Of a stretch of DNA of 64,000 nt, positions 22,253-33,800 are shown piece after piece; position 1 is the stretch's first letter; each line of letters opens with the position of its first letter. The DNA comes from Fragilaria crotonensis (lineage: Eukaryota; Bacillariophyta; Fragilariophyceae; Fragilariales; Fragilariaceae). The notes beneath the pieces are model-generated. The model did not search any database and was not told where the DNA came from. It saw nothing but the letters and a program-made list of their open reading frames with translations. Made by a program: the position numbers and the translations under genes. The stretch covers positions 1 through 64,000 of the forward strand of contig JAKSYS010000168.1 of NCBI GenBank assembly GCA_022925895.1, in the 5' to 3' direction.

Positions 22253-22307
22253 GATACCAAAGGTGAAGTGCCGGAACGTAGAGCTGTCGACCCAAACGAG
22301 ATGACAT
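22253..22307 (-). pseudogene. 5' coding fragment of the split GcvH-like gene (presequence)
   Basis: Minus-strand ATG at 22307-22305 begins MSSRLGRQLYVPALHLWY, an Arg- and Leu-rich, acid-free stretch typical of a mitochondrial targeting peptide. It stops at the copia junction inside codon 19. The matching continuation, RPIRSSSLASSTSS..., is at 14950 on the other side of the element, followed by the H-protein domain. The 5-bp target duplication GATAC (14946-14950 and 22253-22257) lies inside the codons for Tyr18 and Arg19. Confidence 0.78.
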
Positions 22308-22627
22308 GGTGTTAATCAGTGTTCCAAGGAAGGATCAGGAGAAAGCCAAGTGCTTGTGCTTCATCATTGGAAGCAAATACGTCTGCAATCCTGCAGCAGG
22401 AGGTGAGTTGATGTTCGAGTTCTGGGCATGATTCACAGCTTGCAAGTTCTGCGCTTCTCTTGCATCTTGGACTTGCACTGTTTCATGCACAGTGATTTGA
22501 ATTGGGCCTGTACACGGTATGACATACGTACTGCATCTCCCCTCCACTTTACACGGTACTGTAGTATGAACATGGATACTGATACAGTGATACGGTACAA
22601 AATGTACAGTACTTCAATGGTCAAATG
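22308..22627. other. Upstream region of the split GcvH-like gene
   Basis: 320 bp between the GcvH-like start codon and the end of the oxygenase gene, both on the minus strand. It therefore holds the GcvH-like promoter and the oxygenase 3' end. GTAC strings cluster at 22525-22612. Confidence 0.5.
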
Positions 22628-23434
22628 CTAAAGATGCTTGTGAAAGAACAGGATCATGGAATAGCGCGTTCCCTCAGCAATGGCTGATACAGCATGGAAG
22701 ACGCTGTCGTTGTGACAGGTGGCATCGCCTTCTTGTCGCTCCAACACTTGGAGTTCACGATTGTGAAGTGCGAGCAATCGCCCACCTACACAGTCGCCGC
22801 TACCGTTAAGCGCGACGTTGACGGTCCATTGATTGCCATCACGGTGGAAGGGCATCCAAGGCCGTGTTCCTCTCTGATACATGCGAATGAAGATACCGAC
22901 ATTATCGAAGGACGTTGCGTCTGGGTCCAAGTTACTGGGAACTTTCCACAGTCGATCTTTGGCATCAACGCCAATTATCTTGCTCAACTTTTTTTCGCTG
23001 ATATTCACTTGCCAATCGGGGCATCCATCCACTTGATCGATGCCATCATTCTTTATCTGCTTTCGAACAAAGTTCCTCAGTTTAGCACATTCTTCGCTTG
23101 TTAATACCGGTCTGGTGATTATGCCATCAGCTCGCTCGAGGGATTCAATAGCGAATTTGCGCTCCGAGGAACTCATGTCTAACCGATCGAGTATTGCATA
23201 TGGATCCACGGTGGCATCCTGGTGTATCAGTGCGCGTTCTACAATCGATGACATCATCCATTGCGCTTGTACAAAAGGCTCGTCCAGGCCATCCAGTATT
23301 GTAACCTTGTCTTCCCAGCTGCTCGAACTGGCTCCGATTTGCGTTCTTGTCGGTCGGTGAGGCAATAGAAAGGCATGAGCCACAACAAGATGCCAGAGAA
23401 GGCTTCCCACCTTCTGGAGGTTCTTCAACTTCAT
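22628..23434 (-). CDS. 2-oxoglutarate/Fe(II)-dependent oxygenase (prolyl 4-hydroxylase-like fold)
   Basis: Probably a hydroxylase using Fe(II), oxygen and 2-oxoglutarate; substrate unknown. The C-terminal half has the facial triad pattern: PFHRDGNQWTVNVALN (His and Asp), then EGDATCHNDSVFHAVSAIAEGTRYSMI (distal His and the Arg that holds 2-oxoglutarate). The N-terminus, MKLKNLQKVGSLLWHLVVAHAFLLPHRP, is a signal-anchor-like helix ending AHA|FLLP, compatible with secretory or plastid import. The length is 268 residues in one exon with no frame problem. It is divergent from the transporter at 24057 across a 620 bp gap. Confidence 0.8.
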   Translation of the reverse strand: MKLKNLQKVGSLLWHLVVAHAFLLPHRPTRTQIGASSSSWEDKVTILDGLDEPFVQAQWMMSSIVERALIHQDATVDPYAILDRLDMSSSERKFAIESLERADGIITRPVLTSEECAKLRNFVRKQIKNDGIDQVDGCPDWQVNISEKKLSKIIGVDAKDRLWKVPSNLDPDATSFDNVGIFIRMYQRGTRPWMPFHRDGNQWTVNVALNGSGDCVGGRLLALHNRELQVLERQEGDATCHNDSVFHAVSAIAEGTRYSMILFFHKHL

Positions 23435-24056
23435 TTGCGGTGTGGTTCAGTGTGGCGGCCATAGGCCATCACGTGTGTTAGTCGTCACTTCGTCACTTCG
23501 TTGACACGTCCAATCTCTTCTGGAATCGAGGGGAATCGTGGTTTCGTGCATCACAAGTACCGGTAGTAGTACTCCAGTATTTGTAGTACTTGACAATTGA
23601 CAGGCGAGCGTACATGAACACTGAACACTGAGTACCGAATATCGAGTAGTACAAGTAGTACAAAGTATCAGTACTTTTACTGAGTACTCCGAGTACTGAG
23701 TACTCGTAGTAGTAGTACTGTAATAGGTAACTGTGGTTACTATACTTTCGAGCTCCTAGATCCAATAAAACAGGCTGGAAATCTGAGCATTGGTTGTTTT
23801 TGTCGCAGTCGTGACCTTGCTTTTGCGACAGTATCATAGAAATAACGCGTTCGTTGGGTTGGGTCATCCATTCGCCTCGGTGAACCATTCCAACAGCTTG
23901 TCAGTAGTCAGAAGACAGCAGTAAGCTGTCAGCTGTCAGTCTCAACTCCAATCGCCATCGCGTGCTATTTCAGTTATTACGCGTCCTGCAGGTGTCGATC
24001 GTCAAGCAGCCATAGCGATAGGCTGATTTGAGTCGTCCTCGCCGAGAAAAGAAACA
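23435..24056. promoter_or_regulatory. Bidirectional upstream region with dense GTAC island
   Basis: Lies between the divergent oxygenase and nucleotide-sugar transporter genes. From 23555 to 23730 it contains more than ten GTAC tetramers, many as AGTACT or GAGTACTC palindromes, plus TAGTAG repeats. No other element is recognised. Confidence 0.5.
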
Positions 24057-25403
24057 ATGGGACCACCAGTGGTTCTAACAGCTGGAGGGGCCGGTAAATC
24101 GGAACGAGCTAGGCAGGCGAAGCCTACTGAAGTATCCACCATACCATCTAAAAAGCTGCAAAATGTTCCGCATGATGAGACGCCTGTCCAAGGAATAGAG
24201 TTCATGCCGTCTATTGTGAGTATTCATCAGCCATCCGCGGAAACTTCCATGCAAAAGAAAGGAAAGAGCGAACAAACCGCGACGATAGACTCTCTCTACA
24301 ACGTTCCAAAAATGCCTGTCGCACTTGATCATCAAGAAAACTCCACTATGTCGCGTAATCTGTGGCTCTTTGCCTGTTTCTTCGGTATTATGGTCTCCTT
24401 TGTTGCCTACGGACTTCTGCTGGAATATGCAACGAGTGGAGGCCGAAAGTTACGAGCTCTCCTTCCTCTTTGTCACGTCCGGCCTCTACACATGACAGCA
24501 GCCGCAGGTCGACATGTCCGTGATGAAACACCTACATCGATACCTCCTGCCCGTTTTGCTGTTTTGGGTTTGACTTCCATGGGATCTACCTTTTGTTCCG
24601 TTCGATCTCTGCGCTACGTCATTTATCCCATTCAAGTGCTTGCCAAATCTTGCAAGCCAGTGCCAGTCATGCTCATGGGAGCAGTCATGGGAAAGACTTA
24701 TCCGATGCGCAAGTACATCAATGTTGCCATGATCGTAGCTGGTGTTGCTCTTTTCATGGGGGGAGGAAGCAAATCGAAAAACAGTTCGGACCAGATGGGA
24801 GATGCGGCCTCCCAGTTGATTGGTTTACTACTTCTCTTCGTCTCGCTTTGCTTCGATGGTGGGACTGGTGCTTACGAGGACAAGCTGATGGCGGTTCACC
24901 ATGTTGGACCATTTGACTTGATGTACAACATTCAGTTGGGAAAAACTATTCTGGCGGGAGTTGGACTCGTTGTCTTGAATCAAGTCCATGAATTTATTCG
25001 CATGTGTCAAGACATGGGCTTTCTACTTGTTGCCTTAGGTCTTAGCGGTGCAATGGGTCAAGTTTTCATCTTTATCACTATCGCCAAGTTCGGTGCGCTC
25101 ACGTGCTCCATTATCGGGCTTGCCCGTAAAGTCACCACCTTAGTGGCATCAATTCTGTTTTTTGGTCATTCCCTCTCAGGGTTGCAATTCGTTGGCCTCC
25201 TCATCTCTGTTGGATCCATGGTAATGAACTTTTGGGGAAAGAAGAACAAGAAAAGTCATGGTCATGATGCAAAGCCAGTCGCTGCACCCGAAGAGGAGGA
25301 AATCCAGAAACTTTTGGACGACGAAATCGGAGAAGATGGCGATGTTGAGCTGCAAAAGTCAAGTCAAGAACCTACCGGTAGTGACCGAGAAAGGATTGCC
25401 TAA
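24057..25403 (+). CDS. Nucleotide-sugar transporter, SLC35B1/HUT1 type
   Basis: A multi-spanning antiporter of the drug/metabolite transporter superfamily, probably moving UDP-sugar (UDP-galactose or UDP-glucose) into the ER or Golgi. Family hallmarks are FVAYGLLLEYATSGG, SLRYVIYPIQVLAKSCKPVPVMLMG, KYINVAMIVAGVALFM, DGGTGAYEDKLM and the C-terminal ALTCSIIGLARKVTTLVAS. The first 90 residues are hydrophilic; the C-terminus is acidic after a Lys-rich stretch. At 24442-24494 about 18 residues read out of frame. The alternative frame there gives ESYELSFLFVTSGLYT, which fits the family, so a +1/-1 pair of indels is likely. It is convergent with the transportin gene, stops 24 bp apart. Confidence 0.85.
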   Translation: MGPPVVLTAGGAGKSERARQAKPTEVSTIPSKKLQNVPHDETPVQGIEFMPSIVSIHQPSAETSMQKKGKSEQTATIDSLYNVPKMPVALDHQENSTMSRNLWLFACFFGIMVSFVAYGLLLEYATSGGRKLRALLPLCHVRPLHMTAAAGRHVRDETPTSIPPARFAVLGLTSMGSTFCSVRSLRYVIYPIQVLAKSCKPVPVMLMGAVMGKTYPMRKYINVAMIVAGVALFMGGGSKSKNSSDQMGDAASQLIGLLLLFVSLCFDGGTGAYEDKLMAVHHVGPFDLMYNIQLGKTILAGVGLVVLNQVHEFIRMCQDMGFLLVALGLSGAMGQVFIFITIAKFGALTCSIIGLARKVTTLVASILFFGHSLSGLQFVGLLISVGSMVMNFWGKKNKKSHGHDAKPVAAPEEEEIQKLLDDEIGEDGDVELQKSSQEPTGSDRERIA

Positions 25404-25427
25404 CTTTAACATTTTATCTGTGTTCTT

Positions 25428-28085
25428 CTACCTGTTGAGCTTGCGGTATCTCTCAGATGCACCCTTGAAAGTGCGAACGGCAGAATCAAAGTCATTTTGG
25501 CTTTGCCGGTCTTGCCGCTGTGTCGCGCTCGTCAAATCGTAACGAAGACGTTCAGGAACGAATTCCAACGCAGACGCCAGCCATTGCTGGAAATCTTGTG
25601 AAGACAACCGATTTAAGTGGTAGAGAATCCCAGAAATGCTTCCCTTGGGTCCATCCAAACAATACACTGGTAGCTCACCCATGAGAGCACGAACTAGCTT
25701 CCGAACAAGTTCGGGACCATTTTGCTGCATGAGTCTCGCTACAGCGCTATTGCTTTGACGTTCTTCCACAGTGTACATCACCAAGTGTTGAAGGAAGTTC
25801 AATGTTCCTCTATTGGCATCCCGATGATCCACCTCTACCGCCACCAGGGCACATTGCACCAAACTGGAGAGTAGGAGCAAATCACCATCGCCACCAGTAC
25901 TACCACCATTATTTGTCAATAGCGCAGGCCAGCCTTTGATTATGCGCCCCATGCAATAGAACAGCTCCTCGACGACATCAGGGTGGTTCGAAAAATCGTC
26001 GAGATTCTTCAGGAACCCAAATGCGGTCTGGCACATTGCGGTCAACATGTTCGACACTGCGGGGTGCTGCGGAAACTCGGAACCTACGACCGAGGCAAGG
26101 TAGAGATACGGGGCTTGATGACTGCTCTGGAAGAACGTCACAATCATGGTCATTAGGTTGGGTAAGAGCGGTTCGTAAAAACCAACCCCACACTTTCGTA
26201 TCGAATGTTTGTGCAACCGACATAGCTTCTCAGCCACAACTGCTTCGTTCGCATATTTCTGGCCAGCAGCTTCCAGTAGAGGCCAACTAGACTGCAGGAC
26301 TTCAAGCAATGTGGTCGGATGCATGCGCATGCATCGAAGAACGACAGTAAGGCGGTCCAATTCGTTAAGCACTTCCTTCGAAGAAGGCGAGTCTTGAAGG
26401 GCTGCCTGGAGCCTCGTTCCAATCGGTTGTATGATTTGCGATAAATAGTTTGGAACTTGATTCTCTTCAATTCCCTTACACAGACCATCCAGAATCTCCA
26501 GTTCGTTCCCAAGTTCAATTTTGCCACAAACTTCATTGTAGAGAACCAGGACGGAATCTCCCAAGGGAATTTTTTCGCAAAGACTTCTGACAGCAACAGC
26601 GGCTGCGTGAGCACATTTTGGAATATAGAGACCATGTGCGAGATAAGGAAGAAGGGGTTGCAATTGGTCCGGATGAGAAGCAAGCCACGCCGCATATTTT
26701 CCGATAAAGAGGCTAACAGTGTATCGCAAAGGTTCAATGTCGGTGGGAAGCTGAAGAAGGAGAGCAAAACAACGTGGCATAAAGACGTTCTCATCGTGTG
26801 GAATGTATCGAGCCAACGGCTGCATCGCGTAGAGGCATGCTTCGACTAATTTCCAATTCGATTGGGCATCGGAAAGTCGCAATCCTATTCGTTCCAAAAT
26901 AATGTTGCCACCCATGAGGCGACAGCAGTCTTCCATAGTTTCAGCCAAATAAAATCGTTCTTTGTGAAAGTCATCAATCATCTCGTCTGAGAGTTCCTCG
27001 TCGTGAGGATATTCCAAATGCACCAGGCACACGTCCAAGAGTTTCAGTAAATGAGGCGTGTAAACATCAACTTGATCTTGTCGCTTCCGATAGTCATCGA
27101 CTTGCTCCAGTTCCATGACAAATCGGTACCAAAAATTGTGGGTCATTCCTGAGATGGACTTGTCGGCAATGGATGTACATTGCGTCACTTTGGTCAGTAT
27201 AGCCTTCCCATCATGCTCGAGCAGAATGGAAAGGTAGGACTCTCCCAGCTCAGTAAAGATTCGACAGAATGCGCGTATCAGATCTTCGTCATCACCTTCA
27301 AGTGCTTGTTCCAAGGGCAGCTGCATGACCAAAGGCAAAATCGTTTCCACCAAAAGTTGATTGCGAGGATTGTGACTCGGGTACAATCGAATCAGCTCCA
27401 CTAAAACATCGACAGCTACTTCGTTCTGCTTCAATGCGGCCAGGCAAGCAGGAATAAGGTTTGCTTCGACAAGGAGTTCGCCTGGTAAGGGGAGGTATCG
27501 AATCCACGAGAACCAGAGTTCAAAGGATGGATAGGCTAGGACTTTTTTTGCGTTTGACAGAAGGGCATCCTCCATCATATAACGCAATGTTTCATCTTCG
27601 AGTATGAGCCTACTTGAAGAGCATTCTTCTGGCAAAACTTGAAAGACAATCAACCCATGAGGGGATGAAGCCAGATCGAGAACGATACTAGTCCAATTCA
27701 TTTGCACTGCCAAGGCTGCAATCGCTAATGCCAGCTGAGTCTTATACGGTCCGTTGTCTGCTTGTTGCAGGTGCTGCATCAGGGAGTCCCTTAGGGAGGT
27801 GAAGGACGAGGTCGGTAGTTGATGAACGTCGCATTGACACTTATTGTGGAGAGTTTGCGCCGCGAAGAAACGGACTTGAGGTGCAGTGTTACTCAACAAT
27901 CGATCGCAGACCATCCACGCTACCGATGTCGTCTGAAAACGAACGAGATAGCGATCTGCCACTCGTCTGCTCCATCCTTTGCTGCTGTTGTGAGGGGAAT
28001 ATATGACTTCCAGAGCTTGAAGGATTCGCCCAAGCTCTTCGTCGACATTGTCTGAGGGTGGTGGCAATTCTTGGTCTTGTATCAT
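25428..28085 (-). CDS. Transportin-3/MTR10-type importin-beta karyopherin
   Basis: An 885-residue all-helical karyopherin that should carry SR-type splicing proteins into the nucleus with Ran-GTP. The N-terminal part matches TNPO3: ALEVIY, FQTTSVAWMVCDRLL, VRFFAAQTLHNKCQ, LRDSLMQHLQQ, TQLALAIAALAVQMNW. The rest is HEAT-like helical pairs with the conserved FWYRFVMELEQV and CCRLMGGNIILERI segments of the middle arch. The length is close to human TNPO3 (about 923). Single exon, intact frame. The copia element at 28319 sits 233 bp upstream of the start. Confidence 0.85.
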   Translation of the reverse strand: MIQDQELPPPSDNVDEELGRILQALEVIYSPHNSSKGWSRRVADRYLVRFQTTSVAWMVCDRLLSNTAPQVRFFAAQTLHNKCQCDVHQLPTSSFTSLRDSLMQHLQQADNGPYKTQLALAIAALAVQMNWTSIVLDLASSPHGLIVFQVLPEECSSSRLILEDETLRYMMEDALLSNAKKVLAYPSFELWFSWIRYLPLPGELLVEANLIPACLAALKQNEVAVDVLVELIRLYPSHNPRNQLLVETILPLVMQLPLEQALEGDDEDLIRAFCRIFTELGESYLSILLEHDGKAILTKVTQCTSIADKSISGMTHNFWYRFVMELEQVDDYRKRQDQVDVYTPHLLKLLDVCLVHLEYPHDEELSDEMIDDFHKERFYLAETMEDCCRLMGGNIILERIGLRLSDAQSNWKLVEACLYAMQPLARYIPHDENVFMPRCFALLLQLPTDIEPLRYTVSLFIGKYAAWLASHPDQLQPLLPYLAHGLYIPKCAHAAAVAVRSLCEKIPLGDSVLVLYNEVCGKIELGNELEILDGLCKGIEENQVPNYLSQIIQPIGTRLQAALQDSPSSKEVLNELDRLTVVLRCMRMHPTTLLEVLQSSWPLLEAAGQKYANEAVVAEKLCRLHKHSIRKCGVGFYEPLLPNLMTMIVTFFQSSHQAPYLYLASVVGSEFPQHPAVSNMLTAMCQTAFGFLKNLDDFSNHPDVVEELFYCMGRIIKGWPALLTNNGGSTGGDGDLLLLSSLVQCALVAVEVDHRDANRGTLNFLQHLVMYTVEERQSNSAVARLMQQNGPELVRKLVRALMGELPVYCLDGPKGSISGILYHLNRLSSQDFQQWLASALEFVPERLRYDLTSATQRQDRQSQNDFDSAVRTFKGASERYRKLNR

Positions 28086-28313
28086 CTTTCCATATCCTTT
28101 GTAAATTGCAATTAAAGCGGACGCAAAGCAATCGATTATTGAATGTAGGGTACTCGGAGATCGTCGCAGACAAGAGTCAAAATGTAAGGATGGCGTATTG
28201 GGCGCTCTGAGTACTTGGTACTCGGATTTACGAGTTGCCTGTAATCCTGGAATGGACTATGTATATCCTATCCGATAACCATCGTTACCGAATGATGCTG
28301 ATGGTTGGGAGTT

Positions 28314-28318
28314 GGGAT
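28314..28318. repeat. Target-site duplication GGGAT (left)
   Basis: GGGAT precedes the 5' LTR and recurs at 33801-33805 after the 3' LTR, defining the ends of the second copia element to within one base. Confidence 0.8.
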
Positions 28319-28447
28319 TGTTGTTAGGGAACCCGGAGGGTCATTGTGATTACGTCACAGGTCGCAACACTATGCCCAAGTCAGGGCCACCCAAATCTAG
28401 CTCATAATTTATGTAGCTCACCGTTTTGAACGACAAGCACTTCAATA
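28319..28447 (+). repeat. 5' LTR of copia element 2
   Basis: 129 bp from TGTTGTTAGGGAACCC to GCACTTCAATA. It matches the 3' LTR without substitutions and differs by two indels. Confidence 0.85.
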
Positions 28448-31400
28448 GAGCTACATAACCTTTTCAACCCTCGGCGTCGAGAACGATCGCCGTATACCTC
28501 CGCCGACGTAGTCATCAATACTACTCGGATAGCGTGTTGTGTGTCGAGACTTTTCTCCACCGACTTTCACCATGTCCTCGTCCGCGAAATTCAATTTCCC
28601 ATTTGACACGTTGACACCCATCACTGGCAAACCAACAAATACCACGTTGCAGCTCCTACAGCGCCAACTATTCACGAATGCACGTTCCGTCCCATCCGCC
28701 CGAGGCGGTGGTCTTCACGGACATTTGGCCATCCTCCTCAGCGACGCCGATTACATCGCTCGCGTCGGGGTTGCCTTTATCATTCCTGTGCATCCTGGTC
28801 CGCCTCCCATTGCCGCCGGCACTGCCGCAGCCATTTCCGTTGCCCTCCGAGCCTACACGGATGCCCTTGACGATGTTGCTCTATACAACAATTTGCGTGC
28901 AGCCTTAACCGCCCAAATTCTGACTGCCGTTAATCCCTCGTTTCTTAGCGCACTCGAAGATCCCGATTTTGGATTTGGCGACATCACACCATTCGCCATG
29001 CTACAACATCTTCGCAACGAGTATGGTACCATGACACCGGAGGAGTTGGAACGCAACCGCGCCGCACTCTCCGAACCATGGAATTTCGATGATCCCATCG
29101 AGGATTTATGGGCGAAAATATCTAACATTCAACGCGTCGCAACACTCGAGCGCTTCCATTCCTGATCTCACGGTCATCACGCTCACTTTGGCAATGATTG
29201 AGAAAACTGGTCTCTTGTCTACTACTACTGACAAGTTCAGATTGCGACCAACCACCGAATGGACGCTCGACCTTTCAAGGCCGAATTCAAGTTGGGGAAT
29301 CAAGAGCGCATTCGCCGCCTAACAGCTAGCGACGCGGGCTTCCATGGCGCACATCATGCAACCATCATCACCCCACCGCCCAATACCGCTGCGGCCGCAA
29401 CTACGCCTTCAACGGCAACCGCCCCACCACCTCCGCCGACGCAACACGTCTCTGTCGAAGGCGGCAAAATGTATTATTGCTGGTCGCACGGTCTTTCGCC
29501 AAATCGGAAGCACACTTCCGCCACGTGTTTGAACAAAGCGGCTGGACATCGCGACGACGCTACCGCATTCCGCATGCACGGCGGCAACAACACTATCGCC
29601 ACTGGTCGTCCTCGTCGGTTTCAACAACTACCACACAAGAGTGACGCCGAGGCCTGCAAGTTGCAATTTAGTACTGTGTTCCCCACCGCCAGATAACGTT
29701 TTAAACGATATTGGTTACACTCATCTATCTTCTACGCCTGTAGGTCCCCCCCACCAGCCTTTCTCCCGAAATGACTGCCATCGCAGACAGTGGCAGCACC
29801 GCTCACTTCTGCACTATTGCCGCCACAGTAATAAACAAACGCATAACCAGCACCCCTATCGGCATTACCAATCCTAACGGTACGGTTATGTATTCAACTC
29901 ACGAAGCCGATCTAGACATCCCTTGTCTCCCCGCCGCCGCTCGCCGCGTTCACATTGTTCCTGCCCTAAAATCCCACTCGTTGCTATCAATGGGCCAATT
30001 GTGCGATGCCGGGTGCGAAGTTGTGTTTTCCGCTGCGGCCGTCCATGTCCATCACAACGACAAGCTCATCATGAGTGGCGACCGGTCACCGCTCACCGGC
30101 CTCTGGCATCTCGACCTCGTCAACGTCACACCAGCGCTGCCACCCACACCGCCCGCCAACAACTTACATCTCAGCTTCGCCGCCATCGCATCCACCACGC
30201 CTGCCGACCTCGTTGCGTTTGCACACGCAACCATGTTTTCTCCGGCACTCTCCACGCTCAAAACTGCGCTGGACCGCGGTTACGTCCCAGATTTCCATGG
30301 CCTCACGACCAAAACCTTGTCCCGCTACCCACCCCTGTCCGTAGCGATGATCAAAGGCCATCTCGATCAATCGCGCAAGAATCTCCGGTCGACTAAAGCC
30401 CACACCACCGACGCACCTGTCGCCCCTAGTCCCGACGACGAAGACGATGATACCAGCTCCCATTTCCCGTTGAGTGAACCGCAAAACACCCGCACACATC
30501 ATTGTTTTGCAGCCATCTTTGAGCCTGCCACCGGCCAGATTCATACCGATCAAACAGGCCGTTTTATCGTCGCATCCAGTACCGGCAACAACTATATCCT
30601 GGTATTATATGATTACGACAGCAACAGCATCCTGGTGGAACCGATGCGAAATCGTACCGGCGCCTGTATTCTCACTGCCTTCAAGGTTCTCCACGCCCGC
30701 CTTGTCGCCGCCGGTCTCCGCCCACGCCTCCAACGCCTCGACAATGAATGCTCTACGGCATTGAAGACATTTCTCACTGCCGAAGACATCGATTATCAAC
30801 TCGTGCCTCCTGGCGTACACCGCCGCAACGCAGCCGAACGTGCCATCCGCACTTTCAAAAACCACTTTATTGCCGGCTTGTGCAGCGTCGACAAACACTT
30901 CCCATTACATCTGTGGGATAGACTCCTGCCCCAGGCCGAAACAACATTAAACTTGTTGCGCGGCTCGCGCATCAACCCGAAACTGTCTGCATATGCACAA
31001 CTCCATGGCGCATTCGACTGCAACCGCACTCCCATGGCACCGCCTGGCATCCGCGTCCTTGTACATGTCAAGCCCCACGATCGCACCACCTGGTCTCCAC
31101 ATGGTGAGGATGGTTGGTATACCGGCCCCGCCCTGGAATCCTACCGTTGTTACACAGTTTGGATATGGGCCTCACGAGCAACGCGCATCTGCGACACGCT
31201 CACATGGTTACCCACCAAGCTACCGATGCCTGTCGCTTCATCCGCGGATCGCATTCTCGCCGGAATTTCCGCCATCTTGCACGCATTGCAGCATCCATCC
31301 CCCGCGTCGCCATTAGCACCGCTCACGACCACCCATCACGACGCCGTCATACGCCTTACTGACCTCCTCAACGCCGTCGTCACCCCACCAACGCCAACGA

Positions 31401-33664
31401 CTCTCGACGCGCCCGCCGCCATTGCACCTACGGCCCTGCTGCCAACGACCGCAACACAATCCGAGTCCGTGCCCGAATCCCACGCCGATGCAGATCCACC
31501 ACTGAGGGTGGCGTTGCCACCCTCGTTCCCGATGCATCTCTGAGGGTGCCCAGCACTAGCCCCCATCCTCTGCCGTCAACGTGCCCAGTCCCGTACGGTC
31601 CCCTTCGCGCCGTTGCCGTCCGATCTCGTCGTCGCCACGTTCGCCAACTCTACCGGACTCCGTGGTAAACAACGACGCAGGGCCACGCGCCGCCGTCTTC
31701 CCCACCGCCCTGCGAGAATACCGCCCAGACTCTCCCTCCCACCAAACGACACACCAACGCGCGGCCTCCGGACCTTCCTTCGTCGCCCCATCGGCTTCCC
31801 GCGCTAAGCCACGACACTCCCGGCACCCGCCTTGCCTCACGTCTACGGCACATATCCGCCGCTGCTCGCGCCGTCATTCTTGCTTCTCGCGCTGCGCACA
31901 CGGCAGCACCGTCTCACTATGCACTACACGGTAACGCATTCAATCCTGACACCGGCAAACTGGCTGAGTATCGCGAACTCAGCCAGTGCAGCGAAGGTGC
32001 TTTATGGCAAAGCTCCAACGCGGATGAAATCGGTCGACTTGCCCAAGGACACGGCGATCAAAAGGCACCAACACTATGTTTTTATCAACGTGTCCGACAT
32101 TCCCAAAGGGCGCAAGGCAACGTATTTGCGCGTCGTTTCCGCCATGCGTCCAGAAAAAGCCCACGGCGCGTGCGTTGGACCGTCGGTGGCGATCGCATCG
32201 ATTATCCCGACGTCAGCACCAAAACCGCCGACCTCACCACCGCCAAACTCCTCATCAACAGCACCATCTCGACGCCCAATGCGCTACATGACTGCTGACC
32301 TCAAGGATTTCTATCTTGGAACCCCATGTCCAGGTACGAATATATGCGCATTCCCATCGACATGTTGCCAGATGCCATCATCGACGAATACAACTTACGT
32401 CCGCTCTTTCACAACGGATACGTTTACGTCGAAATTCGTCGCGGCATGTACGGCCTCCCGCAAGCCGGCCGTCTTGCCAATGACCAACTCATTGCGTTCT
32501 TGGCACCGCACGGATATCGCCCGTCCCGCTCACGCCTGGATTATGGCGCCACGACACCAAAGACATCGTCTTCAGCTTAGTCGTTGACGACTTTGGCGTT
32601 CATTACACTTCACGCACCGACGCCGAACACCTTATCTCTACCCTCGAATCCGCGTATCAAGTCAGCACTGATTGGACGGGTTCGCGATATTGCGGTTTAA
32701 CGTTGCGTTGGGATTACGACGCCCGAACATGCGACATTTCCATGCCCGGTTACATCGAACGCGCATTACTGCGCTTCCAGCATCCATTGCCCACCAAACC
32801 CGAACATTCTCCCCACCCTGGCAAAAGCCCAACTACGGCGCCAAAACCCAATTTGCCATCGTACCTGATGACGCCACCGCTCTCGATGCCACCGACAAGC
32901 GCCGCATTCTCGAAGTTCTCGGTACACTCCTTTTCTACGCTCGCGCCATCGACTCCACACTACTCACCGCCATCGGCGAACTCGCCACGGAACAATCCGA
33001 AGGCACCAAAACAACGATGGAGAAGCTCTCCCAACTTCTGAATTACTGCGCCACGCATCCCAATGCCACTGTCCGCTTCACCGCCAGCGACATGATCCTT
33101 GCGGTCGAAAGTGATGCTTCCTATCTGTCGGTCGTCAAAGCCCGTTCGCGTGCTGCAGGATATTTTTATCTCACCACTGCGCCCGTTACATCCACCGCCG
33201 CGCTCAAACCAAATGGCGCCGTCCACGTCCTCTGCCACATCATGCGCGAGGTTCTCTCCAGTGCCGCTGAAGCCGAACTTGGTGCTCTGTTTCATAACGG
33301 AAAGGAAGCATGCCCCTCCGCATTGCTCTTGAAGAAATGGGCCATCCCCAGCCTGCAACCCCATGGCTACCGACAACAATACTGCCAGCGGCATTGCTAC
33401 TGATACTGTCAGGTCAAAACATGCGATTTTACTGGATCCGCGATCGTGTTCGACAAGGCCAGTTCAAAATCTACTGGAGCAAAGGTCAAACCAACCGTGC
33501 CGATTATTTTTCCAAACATCACTCTTCTTCTCATCATCAGGCAATTCGTTCCACATATTTATATTCACCTACGAATCCTACGCGAAATTACTTCGACTGC
33601 CTGTCCGATGACGTCGCTCCACCGCTTCCTACAGCCAATTCTACAGTGGCCCCTGGTGAGGGTG

Positions 33665-33800
33665 TGTTGTTATCCCCGGGGAACCCGGAGGGTCATTGTG
33701 ATTACGTCACAGGTCGCAACACTATGCCCAAGTCCAGGGCCACCCAAATCTAGCTCATAATTTATGTAGCTCACCGTTTTGAACGACAAGCACTTCAATA
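33665..33800 (+). repeat. 3' LTR of copia element 2
   Basis: 136 bp, preceded by the purine-rich GGTGAGGGTG and followed by the GGGAT duplication at 33801-33805. Confidence 0.85.

Larger units (their letters stand above)
28319..33800 (+). mobile_element. Second Ty1/copia retrotransposon, broken
   Basis: About 5.5 kb with short LTRs of 129 and 136 bp (28319-28447 and 33665-33800) and a 5-bp target duplication. Parts in order: gag-like region with a Cys/His motif (roughly 28.5-29.7 kb), protease with DSGST and integrase (roughly 29.8-31.5 kb), then reverse transcriptase and RNase H (roughly 31.9-33.4 kb). The coding region is interrupted about five or more times. The LTRs differ only by two small indels, so the insertion is young. 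It is a different lineage from element 1, more GC-rich and with an unusual Cys/His knuckle. Confidence 0.88.

Noticed and set aside
28448-28462. Primer-binding site of copia element 2
   Set aside because: GAGCTACATAACC follows the LTR but matches no tRNA 3' end or iMet anticodon arm that I can name.
30164-31901. Several minus-strand ORFs across copia element 2
   Set aside because: High-GC antisense frames over the protease/integrase region; no motifs.
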